DNA from: CAMAVH01 sp046297835
GTDB taxonomy: Bacteria; Pseudomonadota; Alphaproteobacteria; SMXQ01
DNA length: 64,000 nt
Direction: 5' to 3'
Assembly (NCBI GenBank): GCA_046297835.1
Contig: JBKBHI010000008.1
Span: 1-64,000, forward strand
The notes under the pieces were generated by a model, which was not told the origin of the DNA, ran no database searches, and saw only the letters and a program-made list of their open reading frames with translations. Below are positions 1 to 8,409 of this stretch, in pieces. How positions within the stretch are numbered: the first letter of the stretch is position 1; each line of letters begins with the position of its first letter. The translations under genes and the position numbers were made by a program.

Positions 1-134
1 TCGTCTCCGTCGACGGCGTCTCGCTCAAGGAGTTCGACTACGTCGACATCGGCGAGATGATCCGCCCGACCAACGTCGTGCCTCTGGTCATCAAGTCGCT
101 GCTGTTCTCCAGCCCCGGCGTCCTGAAAAAGTAA
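1..134 (+). CDS. C-terminal end of an unidentified protein (partial)
   Basis: An open frame enters from the left edge and stops with TAA at 132-134, giving the last 43 residues, from VSVDGVSLKEFDYVD to SSPGVLKK. Codon usage is GC-rich like the neighbours, so it is probably a real gene end. I do not recognise the family from this fragment. It ends 58 bases before the MFS gene and could be the preceding gene of the same transcript. Confidence 0.5.
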   Translation, partial: VSVDGVSLKEFDYVDIGEMIRPTNVVPLVIKSLLFSSPGVLKK

Positions 135-192
135 GCCAGGATAAGCGCCGCGATAGGGCGAGGGCTTCGCGACCATACGGAGTGACTTGGAT

Positions 193-1419
193 ATGACTGC
201 CACGGCGACCATCGGCAACGCGCGCCAGGACATGCGGATACTCGGCCTAATCTCGACGGGCCATTTCATGAGCCATTTCTACGTGCTCGCCCTGCCGCCG
301 CTGTTCGTCTATCTCGTCGCCGACTTCGGCATCGGCTTCACCGAGCTTGGCTTGGTGATGACAGTGATCTTCGGCGTATCGGCGATCGCGCAGATTCCGA
401 TAGGATTCATCGTCGACCGCTTCGGCTCCCGCATGGTCCTCACCGCCGGCCTGATCGTCATGTCGCTTGGCATCGGCCTGATCGGCTTCGCCGACGCCTA
501 TTGGCAGCTCATCCCGCTCGCCGTGTTGATCGCGCTCGGCAACAGCGTGTTCCACCCCTGCGATTACGCCATCCTCAACAGTTCGATCAGCAGCGCGCGC
601 ATGGGCCGCGCCTTCTCGATCCACACTTTCGCCGGCCATCTCGGCTCCGCCGTCGCCCCGGCGACGATGATCCTTCTCACCGGCTTGTTTGGCTGGCGCG
701 CCGCTTTGGCGCTCGCCGGGCTGTTCGGCATCCTCGTCATGTTCGCCCTGGCGACCCAGTGGAACAGCCTGCACGACGACGCCATCCCCAAGAACAAGGA
801 AAACAAGGTTCAGGCCGATCCCGGCGTGAAGGACGGCTGGGCGCTCTTGTTCTCCGCGCCGATGATGCTGTTCCTGCTGTTCTTCGCCATGCTCTCGATG
901 ATGAGCGCTGCGATCCAGTCCTTCTTCGTCTCGGCCATGGGCAACCTCCACGCGACGCCGGTGGCGACGGCCAGCCTGGCGCTCACCGTCTATCTGTTCT
1001 GCACCGCCGGCGGCATCCTGATCGGCGGCGAGATTTCCGACCGCACCAAACGACACGACATCGTCGCCGCCGTCGTCTTCGTGCTGAGCGCCATCGTCAC
1101 GCTCGCCGTCGGCTGGTTCGACCTCGGCCTCGCCCTGCTGATCGCCGTCATGGCCGTGATGGGGCTCGGCCAGGGCATCATCCGTCCGGCGCGCGATATG
1201 ATGGTGCGCGCCGCCTCGCCCAAGGGCTCCACCGGCAAGGTCTTTGGTTTCGTCTCGGCCGGCATCGCCGGCGGCTCGGCGCTCGCGCCCATCCCGTTCG
1301 GCTACCTGCTCGACATCGGCAGGCCCGAATGGGTCTTCTACCTGCTGTCGATCTTCATGGTCGTCGCTCTCGTCACCGTCGTGATCCCGAAAGACATGCG
1401 GGGCGCGCCGGCGAAATAA
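193..1419 (+). CDS. MFS transporter (paralogue of the one at 2658)
   Basis: A major facilitator superfamily carrier of about 408 residues with twelve expected membrane helices. The HFMSHFYVLALPPLF segment near the N-terminus and the HPCDYAIL...GRAFSIHTFAGH segment around residues 120-150 match the second MFS gene downstream, so the two are paralogues. I chose ATG 193 because GGAG at 179-182 sits ten bases before it; a TTG at 187 is in frame but too close. The 329-residue protein follows after 59 bases, so carrier and that protein are probably co-transcribed. The substrate is unknown; an organic acid is the natural guess from the neighbourhood. Confidence 0.88.
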   Translation: MTATATIGNARQDMRILGLISTGHFMSHFYVLALPPLFVYLVADFGIGFTELGLVMTVIFGVSAIAQIPIGFIVDRFGSRMVLTAGLIVMSLGIGLIGFADAYWQLIPLAVLIALGNSVFHPCDYAILNSSISSARMGRAFSIHTFAGHLGSAVAPATMILLTGLFGWRAALALAGLFGILVMFALATQWNSLHDDAIPKNKENKVQADPGVKDGWALLFSAPMMLFLLFFAMLSMMSAAIQSFFVSAMGNLHATPVATASLALTVYLFCTAGGILIGGEISDRTKRHDIVAAVVFVLSAIVTLAVGWFDLGLALLIAVMAVMGLGQGIIRPARDMMVRAASPKGSTGKVFGFVSAGIAGGSALAPIPFGYLLDIGRPEWVFYLLSIFMVVALVTVVIPKDMRGAPAK

Positions 1420-1478
1420 GCCTGCCGCGCGCTGCCCAAGCGACGCGCGTTTTTTTAATCCAGTCATTGGGGACAAAA

Positions 1479-2468
1479 ATGTCGAAACTTCCCATCACCA
1501 TCGCGACCAGCGAATACGACCACATCACCGACCTGATGACCGGCCGCGTTCCGGTCGAAGGGCTCGACATCAACTATCTCAATTTCGAGATCGAGGAGAT
1601 CTTCTATCGCTTCGTGCTCAATCGCGAGTGGGAAGTCTCCGAGATGTCGTTCGCGAAGTTCGTCGCCCAGATCTCGGGCGAAAATCCCGACATCGTCGGC
1701 ATCCCCGTCTTCCCGTCGCGCGTCTTCCGCCTGTCCAACATCTACGTTCGCAAAGACAGCCCGATCAAAGAGCTGAAAGACCTGCGCGGCAAGAAGATGG
1801 GCACGCCGGAATGGGCGCAAACCGCCTCGGTCTACACCCGCGGCGTGCTGGTCGACGACGCCGGCATCAAGCTCAGCGAGATCGACTGGTACCAGGCCGG
1901 CGTCAATCAGCCGGGCCGCATCGAAAAGGTGAAGCTGAACCTGCCGGCCGGCGTGAAGGTCACGCCGCGGCCCGACAAGTCGCTCGGCACGCTGCTGCTC
2001 GACGGCGACGTCGACGCCATCATGAGCGCCCACCCGCCGCACCAGTTCGAGGAAGGCCATCCGGGCATCGTCCGCCTGTTCGCCGACTACCAGAGCGTCG
2101 AAGAGGCCTATTACAAGCGCACCAAGATTTTCCCGATCATGCACGTCATCGCCATCCGCAAGGATGTGCTCGACAAGAATCCGTGGGTGGCCGTCAACCT
2201 GTTCAACGCCTTCGAGAAAGCCAAGGACCGCAGCGTCGCCCGTTGCCTCGAAATGACCGCCTCGCGCTTCCCGGTTCCCTGGGGCTTCGACAATGCCGAA
2301 AAGCGCAAGCAGATGTTCGGCAAGGACTTCTTCCCCTATGGCATCGAGGACAACCGCACCACGATCGAAGCCTTCCTGAAATGGACGTTCGAGCAAGGCA
2401 TCGCTCAGCGCCATTTGAAGCCCGAAGATCTGTTCTCGCCCAACATCCGCGGCAAGTACAAGATCTGA
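1479..2468 (+). CDS. 4,5-dihydroxyphthalate decarboxylase-like / NMT1-like protein, copy 1
   Basis: A 329-residue protein of the periplasmic-binding-protein fold, in the branch that includes Pht5, the 4,5-dihydroxyphthalate decarboxylase of phthalate degradation. Family marks seen are the N-terminal ITIATSEYDHITDL, a central LKDLRGKKMGTPEW and the KIFPIMHVIAIRKDVLDKNPW block. It begins MSKLPITIAT without a signal peptide or lipobox, so it is probably cytoplasmic, which favours an enzyme or cytosolic binder over a transporter component. It lies between two MFS genes. Two more proteins of exactly the same length lie at 10122 and 20839. The substrate cannot be told. Confidence 0.75.
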   Translation: MSKLPITIATSEYDHITDLMTGRVPVEGLDINYLNFEIEEIFYRFVLNREWEVSEMSFAKFVAQISGENPDIVGIPVFPSRVFRLSNIYVRKDSPIKELKDLRGKKMGTPEWAQTASVYTRGVLVDDAGIKLSEIDWYQAGVNQPGRIEKVKLNLPAGVKVTPRPDKSLGTLLLDGDVDAIMSAHPPHQFEEGHPGIVRLFADYQSVEEAYYKRTKIFPIMHVIAIRKDVLDKNPWVAVNLFNAFEKAKDRSVARCLEMTASRFPVPWGFDNAEKRKQMFGKDFFPYGIEDNRTTIEAFLKWTFEQGIAQRHLKPEDLFSPNIRGKYKI

Positions 2469-2488
2469 GCCGCGCGCATCGAGACGAG

Positions 2489-2537
2489 GAAAGGCCGGCC
2501 CCGCTTCAACGAGACGAGTGGGGGCCGGCCTTTTCTT
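2489..2537 (+). terminator. Rho-independent terminator after the 329-aa gene
   Basis: A perfect 12-bp stem, AAGGCCGGCCCC at 2491-2502 and its complement at 2521-2532, is followed by TTTTCTTT. It lies 20 bases after the stop of the preceding gene and ends that transcript before the second MFS gene. Confidence 0.85.
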
Positions 2538-2657
2538 TGTCCGCGATTCGGCGCGGATATGCGCCGCTTTTGGCGGTTTGCCGCCCTGCCGCCAGCGCGT
2601 ATAACAGAATGATGAGCGCGGCGAAGACCGCGCGGGCTTTGCGGAGAGGATGAGACG

Positions 2658-3899
2658 ATGACGGCGACGGCCGAAGGCGTGCGGCAAGACACCAAGATCA
2701 TGAGCCTGGTCTGCACCGGCCATTTCCTCAGCCACTTCTACGCCTTCTGCCTGCCGCCGCTGTTCCCGTTCCTGCACGCCGATCTCGGCCTCAGCTACAC
2801 CGCGCTCGGCGCGCTGCTGACCTTGCGCGGCCTCGCCACCTCCGTCGCCCAGCTTCCCGCCGGCTTCGTCGTCGACCGCTTCGGCGCCAAGCTGGTGCTG
2901 ATGGGCGGCCTGCTGCTCACCGTCGTCAGCTACGCCCTGTTCGCCGCCACCGACATCTATTGGCTGTTCGTGCTCTTCATCATCCTCGGCGGCGTCGGCG
3001 ACAGCGTCTTCCACCCGGCCGACTATTCGATCCTCAACGCCTCGGTCGACCAGTCGCGCATGGGCCGCGCCTTCTCGGTCCACACCTTCTCCGGCCATAT
3101 GGGCTTCGCCGTCGCGCCGGCGGTGGTGACGGCCCTCGCCGCATTGTGGGACTGGCGTATCGCGCTGCTGATCGCCGCGCTGTTCGGCTTCATCGTCGCC
3201 GGCCTGCTCGCCAGCCAATGGGGCGCGCTGAAAGAGGATAGCGGCTCGCGCAGGAAGAAGACGGACGAGGCCCCGCCCCCTGTCGATCCGGCCGCGCCGA
3301 AACAGACCTGGATGCAGGCCAAGCTCGGCATGATCCTCAACGCCCCGGTGCTGTCGCTGTTCGGCTTCTTCGTCATCTCGACCATGGCGACCAGCGGCAT
3401 CAACGGCTTCTCCATCGCCGCGCTGACCAAGATGCACGACATCCCCGAGGCGATGCTCGGCCTGCCGGTCACCGCCTTCATGCTGTCGAGCGCCTTCGCC
3501 GTGCTCGCCGGCGGCTATCTCGCCGATAAGCTGCCGATGAGCGCCAGCGTCTTCGCCGCCCTCGGCTTCCTCGGCGCCGCCGTGGTCGTGCTCGCCATCG
3601 GCTATTTCCCGCTGCCCTACGCGCTGATGATCCTGCTGTTCCCGATCGCCGGCTTCTTCCTCGGCGTCATCCGGCCGGCGCGCGATTTGATGGTGCGCGA
3701 CGTCGCGCCCAAGGGCAAATCGGGCACCGTGTTCGGCTTCGTCTTCTCGGGCCAGAGCCTCGGCAGCAGCATCGCGCCGATCTTCTACGGCCTGATCCTC
3801 GACCATATGGCGCCGCAGAACGTGTTCTTCGTCTCGGCGGGCTTCCTGATGCTCGGCATCCTCACCGTCGTCTCCACGGCCAAGATCCGCCACGGTTAA
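2658..3899 (+). CDS. MFS transporter (second paralogue)
   Basis: A 413-residue major facilitator superfamily carrier with twelve expected helices and a charged central loop (SGSRRKKTDEAPP) between the halves. It shares HF-SHFY, VDRFGAKLVL, the DSVFHPADYSIL and GRAFSVHTFSGH blocks and the late IRPARDLMVR block with the MFS protein at 193. GAGAGGA at 2644-2650 serves the ATG at 2658. A terminator upstream makes it a separate unit from the first MFS/329-aa pair. It may supply the substrate of the Mo hydroxylase operon that follows, but a 132-base gap with a large palindrome separates them. Substrate unknown. Confidence 0.88.
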   Translation: MTATAEGVRQDTKIMSLVCTGHFLSHFYAFCLPPLFPFLHADLGLSYTALGALLTLRGLATSVAQLPAGFVVDRFGAKLVLMGGLLLTVVSYALFAATDIYWLFVLFIILGGVGDSVFHPADYSILNASVDQSRMGRAFSVHTFSGHMGFAVAPAVVTALAALWDWRIALLIAALFGFIVAGLLASQWGALKEDSGSRRKKTDEAPPPVDPAAPKQTWMQAKLGMILNAPVLSLFGFFVISTMATSGINGFSIAALTKMHDIPEAMLGLPVTAFMLSSAFAVLAGGYLADKLPMSASVFAALGFLGAAVVVLAIGYFPLPYALMILLFPIAGFFLGVIRPARDLMVRDVAPKGKSGTVFGFVFSGQSLGSSIAPIFYGLILDHMAPQNVFFVSAGFLMLGILTVVSTAKIRHG

Positions 3900-3963
3900 G
3901 GGCGTTCCGAGGGCCTTGCGCGGTTGACCTGCCCGCGCGAAGCGGGTAGCGTCACTTTATTGG

Positions 3964-3989
3964 AACAAGTGCCAATTTTGGCACTTGTT
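3964..3989 (+). promoter_or_regulatory. Perfect 26-bp palindrome, likely operator of the Mo hydroxylase operon
   Basis: The arm AACAAGTGCCAA (3964-3975) is repeated in perfect inverted orientation at 3978-3989 with only TT between them. It lies 42 bases before the GTG start at 4032, an operator-like position. There is no T-run after it, so it is not a terminator. The size and symmetry fit a dimeric repressor or activator. No regulator gene is adjacent. Confidence 0.7.
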
Positions 3990-4031
3990 ACGCCAAGCCT
4001 TTGATTTTTCCAGCGTCCCGGTCCGCCCGCC

Positions 4032-4895
4032 GTGAAACCGCCGCCCTTCAGCTATCACGATCCGCGCAGCGTCGCCGACGCCGTGCAGCTCCTCAGCACG
4101 CTCGAAAACCCCAAGCTGCTGGCCGGGGGACAGTCGTTGATGCCGATGCTCAACATGCGATTCGTGCTGCCCGACCATGTGATCGACATCAACAAGATCG
4201 ACGGGCTGGCCTATATCCGCGAGGAAGGCGGCGCGCTCGTCCTCGGCGCGATGACGCGCCAGCGCGACATCGAATTTTCCGAGCTGGTGGCGGCGAAACA
4301 CCCGCTGCTGCGCGAGGCGATCCTCAACGTCGGCCACCGCCAGACGCGCAATCGCGGCACCATCGGCGGCTCGCTGTGCCATCTCGACCCGGCGGCGGAA
4401 CAGCCGCTGGTCTGCCTGGTGAGCGACGCCATCCTCACCGCCGCCGGCCCCAAGGGCGAACGCCAGATCGCCATGCGCGACTTTGCCCTGGCCTACATGA
4501 CGCCCAACCTGGAGCCGGACGAGCTGCTCGTCGGCATCCGCATCCCCCTGTGGCGGCCGGGCCATGGCCACGCCTTCTTCGAATTCGCCCGCCGCCACGG
4601 CGACTTCGCCGTCGCCTCCGCCGCCGTGCTCTTGGACGTGGACGCCGGCGGCACGATCGCCAAGGCCGCCGTCGCGGTCGGCGGCTGCGCCGCGACGCCG
4701 CTGCGCATGGACGCGGTGGAAGCCAAGCTCACCGGCCAGAAAGCCACGCCCGAGCTGTTCCGCGACGCCGCCGACCTATGCCGCGAAATCGACGCCGTCG
4801 CCGACGTCCACGCCACGGTGGAATACCGCCAGCATCTCGCCGCCGTGCTGACCCGCCGCGCGCTGACGCAGGCCCTCGCCCGGGTCAAACGCTGA
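4032..4895 (+). CDS. Mo hydroxylase FAD subunit (CoxM/XdhB type), operon 1
   Basis: A 287-residue medium subunit of a molybdenum hydroxylase (xanthine oxidase family). It carries the FAD, which takes electrons from the 2Fe-2S subunit. The FAD-binding motifs AGGQSLMPMLNMR near residue 35 and TIGGSLCHLDPAAE near residue 115 are present. The start is GTG at 4032. Its TGA overlaps the ATG of the next gene (TGATG at 4893-4897), so the M-S-L subunits are translationally coupled. The length is normal for the family. Such enzymes hydroxylate aromatic heterocycles, purines or aldehydes, or oxidise CO; which of these applies here is not determined. Confidence 0.9.
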   Translation: MKPPPFSYHDPRSVADAVQLLSTLENPKLLAGGQSLMPMLNMRFVLPDHVIDINKIDGLAYIREEGGALVLGAMTRQRDIEFSELVAAKHPLLREAILNVGHRQTRNRGTIGGSLCHLDPAAEQPLVCLVSDAILTAAGPKGERQIAMRDFALAYMTPNLEPDELLVGIRIPLWRPGHGHAFFEFARRHGDFAVASAAVLLDVDAGGTIAKAAVAVGGCAATPLRMDAVEAKLTGQKATPELFRDAADLCREIDAVADVHATVEYRQHLAAVLTRRALTQALARVKR

Positions 4896-5398
4896 TGGAC
4901 ACGCGCAAAATCGCCGTCACCATCAACGGCCAGACCTACGAGCGCGAGGTCGAGACGCGGCTGCTGCTCGCCGATTTCCTGCGCCATGAGCTGAATCTCA
5001 CCGGCACCCATGTCGGCTGCGAGCACGGCGTCTGCGGCGCCTGCACCATCCTGCTCGACGGCCGCACGGCGCGCTCCTGCCTCACGCTCGCGGTGCAGGC
5101 CGACGGCCGCGCAATCGAGACGGTTGAAAGCCTCGCGCCGAACCCGCAGGACAAGTCCGCGCCGCTGCATCCGCTCCAAGAAGCCTTCCGCGACCATCAC
5201 GCGCTGCAATGCGGCTTCTGCACGCCGGGCATGCTGACCACCATCGTCGAGCTTCTGCGCGACAATCCCGCGCCGACCGCCGACGAGGTGAAGATCGCCA
5301 TTTCCGGCAACCTCTGCCGTTGCACCGGCTATCAGCCCATCGTCGCCGCGACGCTCGACGCCGCCCAGCGCCTCAAAGCCGAGGGCCGCAAGCCGTGA
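4895..5398 (+). CDS. Mo hydroxylase 2Fe-2S subunit (CoxS/XdhC type), operon 1
   Basis: A 167-residue iron-sulfur subunit with two 2Fe-2S clusters. The plant-ferredoxin-type cluster uses GCEHGVCGACTILLDG with a fourth Cys in ARSCLTL; the second uses CGFCTPGML and NLCRCTGYQ. It relays electrons from the molybdenum site to FAD. The start overlaps the preceding stop, and its own stop overlaps the GTG of the large subunit at 5395, giving a tightly coupled M-S-L operon. No Tat signal is present, as expected for a cytoplasmic enzyme. Confidence 0.93.
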   Translation: MDTRKIAVTINGQTYEREVETRLLLADFLRHELNLTGTHVGCEHGVCGACTILLDGRTARSCLTLAVQADGRAIETVESLAPNPQDKSAPLHPLQEAFRDHHALQCGFCTPGMLTTIVELLRDNPAPTADEVKIAISGNLCRCTGYQPIVAATLDAAQRLKAEGRKP

Positions 5399-7752
5399 GC
5401 GCACCCGGAAACACCGGCCACATCGCCAGCAACCGCGTGCTGCGCCTGGAAGACCCCGACCTGCTGAAAGGCGCGGGCAAATTCATCGACGACCTGCACC
5501 TGCCCGGCATGTTGCAAGCCGCCTTCGTGCGCAGCCCGATGGGCCACGCCAAAGTGGTGAGCATCGACGTCTCGGCCGCGCTGGAGGTGCCGGGCGTGCA
5601 TCGCGTGCTCACGCGCGACGATCTGCTGCCGCATCTCGCCACCGAGTTCATCGTCGTCGGCCTGCCGAGCCCGAGCTACAAGCAAGACATCAACCGCCCC
5701 GCCCTGTCGGGCCTGGAAGTCGTCCATGTCGGCGAGCCGGTCGCCATCGTGCTGGCCGAGAACCGCTATATCGCCGAGGACGCCGCCGCTCTGGTGATGG
5801 TCGACTACGACCCGCTGCCCGCCGTCGGCGATCCGCGCGAGGCGCTGAAAGATGGCGCGCCGACCGTCCATAGCGGCTCGCCGCATAATCTCCTCGCCGA
5901 ATTCGACATGGGCTATGGCGATGTCGCAGCCGCTTTCGCGTCCGCGCCGCATGTGTTCAAGGAACAGCTGTGGCAGCATCGCGGCGGCGGCCATTCCATC
6001 GAATGCCGCGGCGACGTCGCCGCTTACGATCCCTTCTCCGAGACGCTGACCCTCTGGTCCTCGACGCAGACGCCCCACGCCGGCCGCTCGGTGCTGGCGG
6101 GGATGCTCGGCTGGGAAGAAGAACGCTTGCGCGTGGTGACGCCCGACGTCGGCGGCGGCTTCGGCCCCAAGCTGATCTTCTACCCGGAAGACGTCGCCGT
6201 CGCCCTCGCCGCCTATATCACGCAGCGTCCGGTGAAATGGATCGAGGACCGGCGCGAGCATTTCGTCGCCACGACACAGGAGCGCGACCAATATTGGGAC
6301 GTCGAGATCGCCGTCGATAACGACGGCAAGATCCTTGGCCTGCGCGGCGAGATCATCCATGACCACGGCGCTTACACCGCGCGCGGCGTCAACCTGCCCT
6401 ACGAATCGGCGCAGACGGTGACGCTGGCCTACGAGATTCCCGCCTATTTCATGAACGTGAAGCTGGCGTTGACCAACAAAGTGCCGGTGACGCCGGTGCG
6501 CGGCGCCGGCCAGCCCCAGGGCGTGTTCTGCATGGAGCGGATGCTCGACCGCGTCGCGCGCGAGTTGAAGCTCGACCGCGCCGAGGTCCGCCGCCGAAAC
6601 ATGATCACCGCAGCGCAGATGCCTTATACCAAGCCGCTGAAATCGCGCGGCGGGCGTCAGGTCGTGCTGGATAGCGGCGATTATCCCGCCTGCCAGGCCG
6701 ACGCGCTCGCCAAGGCTGGCGCGGCGGATTTCCCCGCGCGCCAAGCGGCCGCGCGCGCCGAGGGACGGCACATCGGCCTCGGCTTCGCCAATTTCGTCAA
6801 AGGCACCGGGCGCGGCCCGTTCGAGCCGGTGACGGTACGCGTCGATCCGGCGAGCGGCAAGGTCAACGTCTATAGCGGCGCGGCGGCCATGGGCCAGAGC
6901 ACCAAGACCATGCTGTCCCAGGTGGTCGCGGCGCAGCTCGGCGGCGATCTCACGCTGATCAATGCCAAGCCGGGCGACACCGGGACCATCGCCATGGGCC
7001 TCGGCGGCTTCAACAGCCGCCTCGCCGTCATGGCCGGCTCGTCGGCCCATCTCGCGGCGATCAAGGTGCGCGACAAGGCGCTGCTGATCGCCAGCAAGGT
7101 TCTGAAATTGCCGGTCGAGGAGCTGCATCTGGTCGGCGGTAAGGTCGAGGCCAAGAGCGATCCGGCGAAGAGCATCACGCTCGGCCAATGCGCCAAGAGC
7201 GTCGCCGGCGTCGCCGGCTTCGTGCTGCCCGACGGCGTGACGCCGGGCCTGGAAGCGACCGAGCATTATGTCGTCGACGACATGGCCTACGCCAACGGCT
7301 GCGCCGCCGTCGAGGTCGAGGTCGATGCCGAGACCGGCGGCGTGCATATCAACAAATTCGTCATCGCCCACGATTGCGGCGCGGTGATCAACCCGATGAT
7401 CGTCGATGGCCAAATCATCGGTGCCGCGGCGCACGGCATCGGCAACGCGCTCTACGAATGGATGGGCTTCGACGACAATTGCCAGCCGGTAACGACGAAC
7501 CTCGGCGAATATCTGCTGATCACCGCGCCTGAAGTGCCGACCATCGAAGTCTCGCACCACGAATCACCGACCTACCTCAATCCGCTCGGCGTCAAAGGCG
7601 TCGGCGAATGCGGCGTGGTGCCCACGGCAGCGGCGATCATGTCGGCCATCGAGGACGCGCTCAAAGAGTTCGACGTCCGCATCGCCCAGACCCCGATCAC
7701 CCCGGGCGAAATCGTCGCCAAGATCGAAGCCGGCCGGAAGGCCAAGGCTTAG
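5395..7752 (+). CDS. Mo hydroxylase large subunit (CoxL/XdhA type), operon 1
   Basis: A 785-residue molybdopterin-cytosine-dinucleotide-binding catalytic subunit. Family marks include RLEDPDLLKGAGKFIDD at the N-terminus, DVGGGFGPK, and the C-terminal KGVGECG whose Glu is the general base of the family. The active-site loop is VRGAGQPQGVFCMER. It lacks the AYRCSFR signature of form I CO dehydrogenase, and the usual RP-E of the form II loop is replaced by QP-Q. A different substrate, such as an N-heteroaromatic or aldehyde, is likelier than CO. The GTG start at 5395 overlaps the upstream TGA. Confidence 0.9.
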   Translation: MSAPGNTGHIASNRVLRLEDPDLLKGAGKFIDDLHLPGMLQAAFVRSPMGHAKVVSIDVSAALEVPGVHRVLTRDDLLPHLATEFIVVGLPSPSYKQDINRPALSGLEVVHVGEPVAIVLAENRYIAEDAAALVMVDYDPLPAVGDPREALKDGAPTVHSGSPHNLLAEFDMGYGDVAAAFASAPHVFKEQLWQHRGGGHSIECRGDVAAYDPFSETLTLWSSTQTPHAGRSVLAGMLGWEEERLRVVTPDVGGGFGPKLIFYPEDVAVALAAYITQRPVKWIEDRREHFVATTQERDQYWDVEIAVDNDGKILGLRGEIIHDHGAYTARGVNLPYESAQTVTLAYEIPAYFMNVKLALTNKVPVTPVRGAGQPQGVFCMERMLDRVARELKLDRAEVRRRNMITAAQMPYTKPLKSRGGRQVVLDSGDYPACQADALAKAGAADFPARQAAARAEGRHIGLGFANFVKGTGRGPFEPVTVRVDPASGKVNVYSGAAAMGQSTKTMLSQVVAAQLGGDLTLINAKPGDTGTIAMGLGGFNSRLAVMAGSSAHLAAIKVRDKALLIASKVLKLPVEELHLVGGKVEAKSDPAKSITLGQCAKSVAGVAGFVLPDGVTPGLEATEHYVVDDMAYANGCAAVEVEVDAETGGVHINKFVIAHDCGAVINPMIVDGQIIGAAAHGIGNALYEWMGFDDNCQPVTTNLGEYLLITAPEVPTIEVSHHESPTYLNPLGVKGVGECGVVPTAAAIMSAIEDALKEFDVRIAQTPITPGEIVAKIEAGRKAKA

Positions 7753-7763
7753 CCATCAAATAG

Positions 7764-7850
7764 ATCGTCACCCTCGGCTTGACCCGAGGGTCCATATGTC
7801 CGGCGTTAACGCGCTCGCCCTGGATTGCCCGGTCAAGCCGGGCAATGACG
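7764..7850. repeat. REP-like double palindrome, copy 1
   Basis: Two short palindromes, CCCTCGGCTTGACCCGAGGG (7771-7790) and TGCCCGGTCAAGCCGGGCA (7826-7844), are bounded by ATCGTCA on the left and ATGACG on the right. A related element sits at 36421-36512. Both are intergenic, after a stop codon. This is the layout of REP/BIME-type extragenic repeats common in GC-rich proteobacteria. Confidence 0.7.
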
Positions 7851-7931
7851 GGTTTGCCCCCTCCCAAAAGGTCACTCGCCCATCACAGCCGCTTTGCTAT
7901 CCTTCTCCCACCCCAGGAGAGGATCAAAGCC

Positions 7932-8342
7932 ATGCACCTCAACCCCTATCTGATGTTCGACGGGCGCACCGAAGAGGCGCTGGAGTTCTATAAGAAAACA
8001 CTCGGCGCGGAAGTGACCTTCCTCATGCGCTTCTCGGACAATCCCGATCAGAGCCACAACCCGCCGCACAGCGCCGACAAGGTGATGCACTGCGCCTTCA
8101 CCATCGGCAATCAGGTCGTGATGGCCTCAGACGGCGACTGCGCCGGCAAAGGCGAGTTCAAAGGCATTTCCCTCACCCTCACTCTGGCGACGCCCGCCGA
8201 TGCGGAAAAATACTTCGCCGCGCTCAGCGAGGGCGGCCAGGTACAGATGCCGATGAACGAGACCTTCTTCGCCGAACGCTTCGGCATGGTCGCCGACAAG
8301 TTCGGCGTCAGCTGGATGGTCCTTGGCGGCGGGAAGGCTTGA
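7932..8342 (+). CDS. VOC-family protein, PhnB/3-demethylubiquinone-9 methyltransferase-like fold
   Basis: A 136-residue glyoxalase/VOC-fold protein of the PhnB-like (DUF1428/2-like) kind. It begins MHLNPYLMFDGRTEEALEFYKK and contains GDCAGKGEFKGISLTL and ends with DKFGVSWMVL, all typical of that group. Most members are uncharacterised metal-dependent or metal-free single-domain proteins. ATG 7932 is preceded by AGGAGAGG at 7915-7922. It stands alone between a REP-like repeat and a terminator shared with the convergent etfA. I cannot name a substrate. Confidence 0.85.
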   Translation: MHLNPYLMFDGRTEEALEFYKKTLGAEVTFLMRFSDNPDQSHNPPHSADKVMHCAFTIGNQVVMASDGDCAGKGEFKGISLTLTLATPADAEKYFAALSEGGQVQMPMNETFFAERFGMVADKFGVSWMVLGGGKA

Positions 8343-8358
8343 TGTTCACCCCAAAGTA

Positions 8359-8387
8359 AAAGGGCCGCTCTTTTGAGCGGCCCCTTG
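8359..8387. terminator. Bidirectional terminator between VOC gene and etfA
   Basis: GGGCCGCTC (8362-8370) and GAGCGGCCC (8375-8383) pair around TTTT. On the minus strand the stem is followed by TTTTACTTT, so it ends the long etfBA operon. On the plus strand it follows the VOC gene by 20 bases with a weaker T-run. Confidence 0.75.
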
Positions 8388-8409
8388 TCGTTCGCAAGCT
8401 GCGCAGCAG

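Noticed and set aside
1464..3893. Very long minus-strand open frame opposite the 329-aa and MFS genes
   Set aside because: Composition is Arg/Gly/Glu/Asp-rich with no domain, as expected for antisense frames of GC-rich genes; the plus strand has recognisable families.
4032..7752. CO dehydrogenase (coxMSL) for operon 1
   Set aside because: The form I AYRCSFR loop is absent and the form II loop is altered; general Mo hydroxylase is the safer call.
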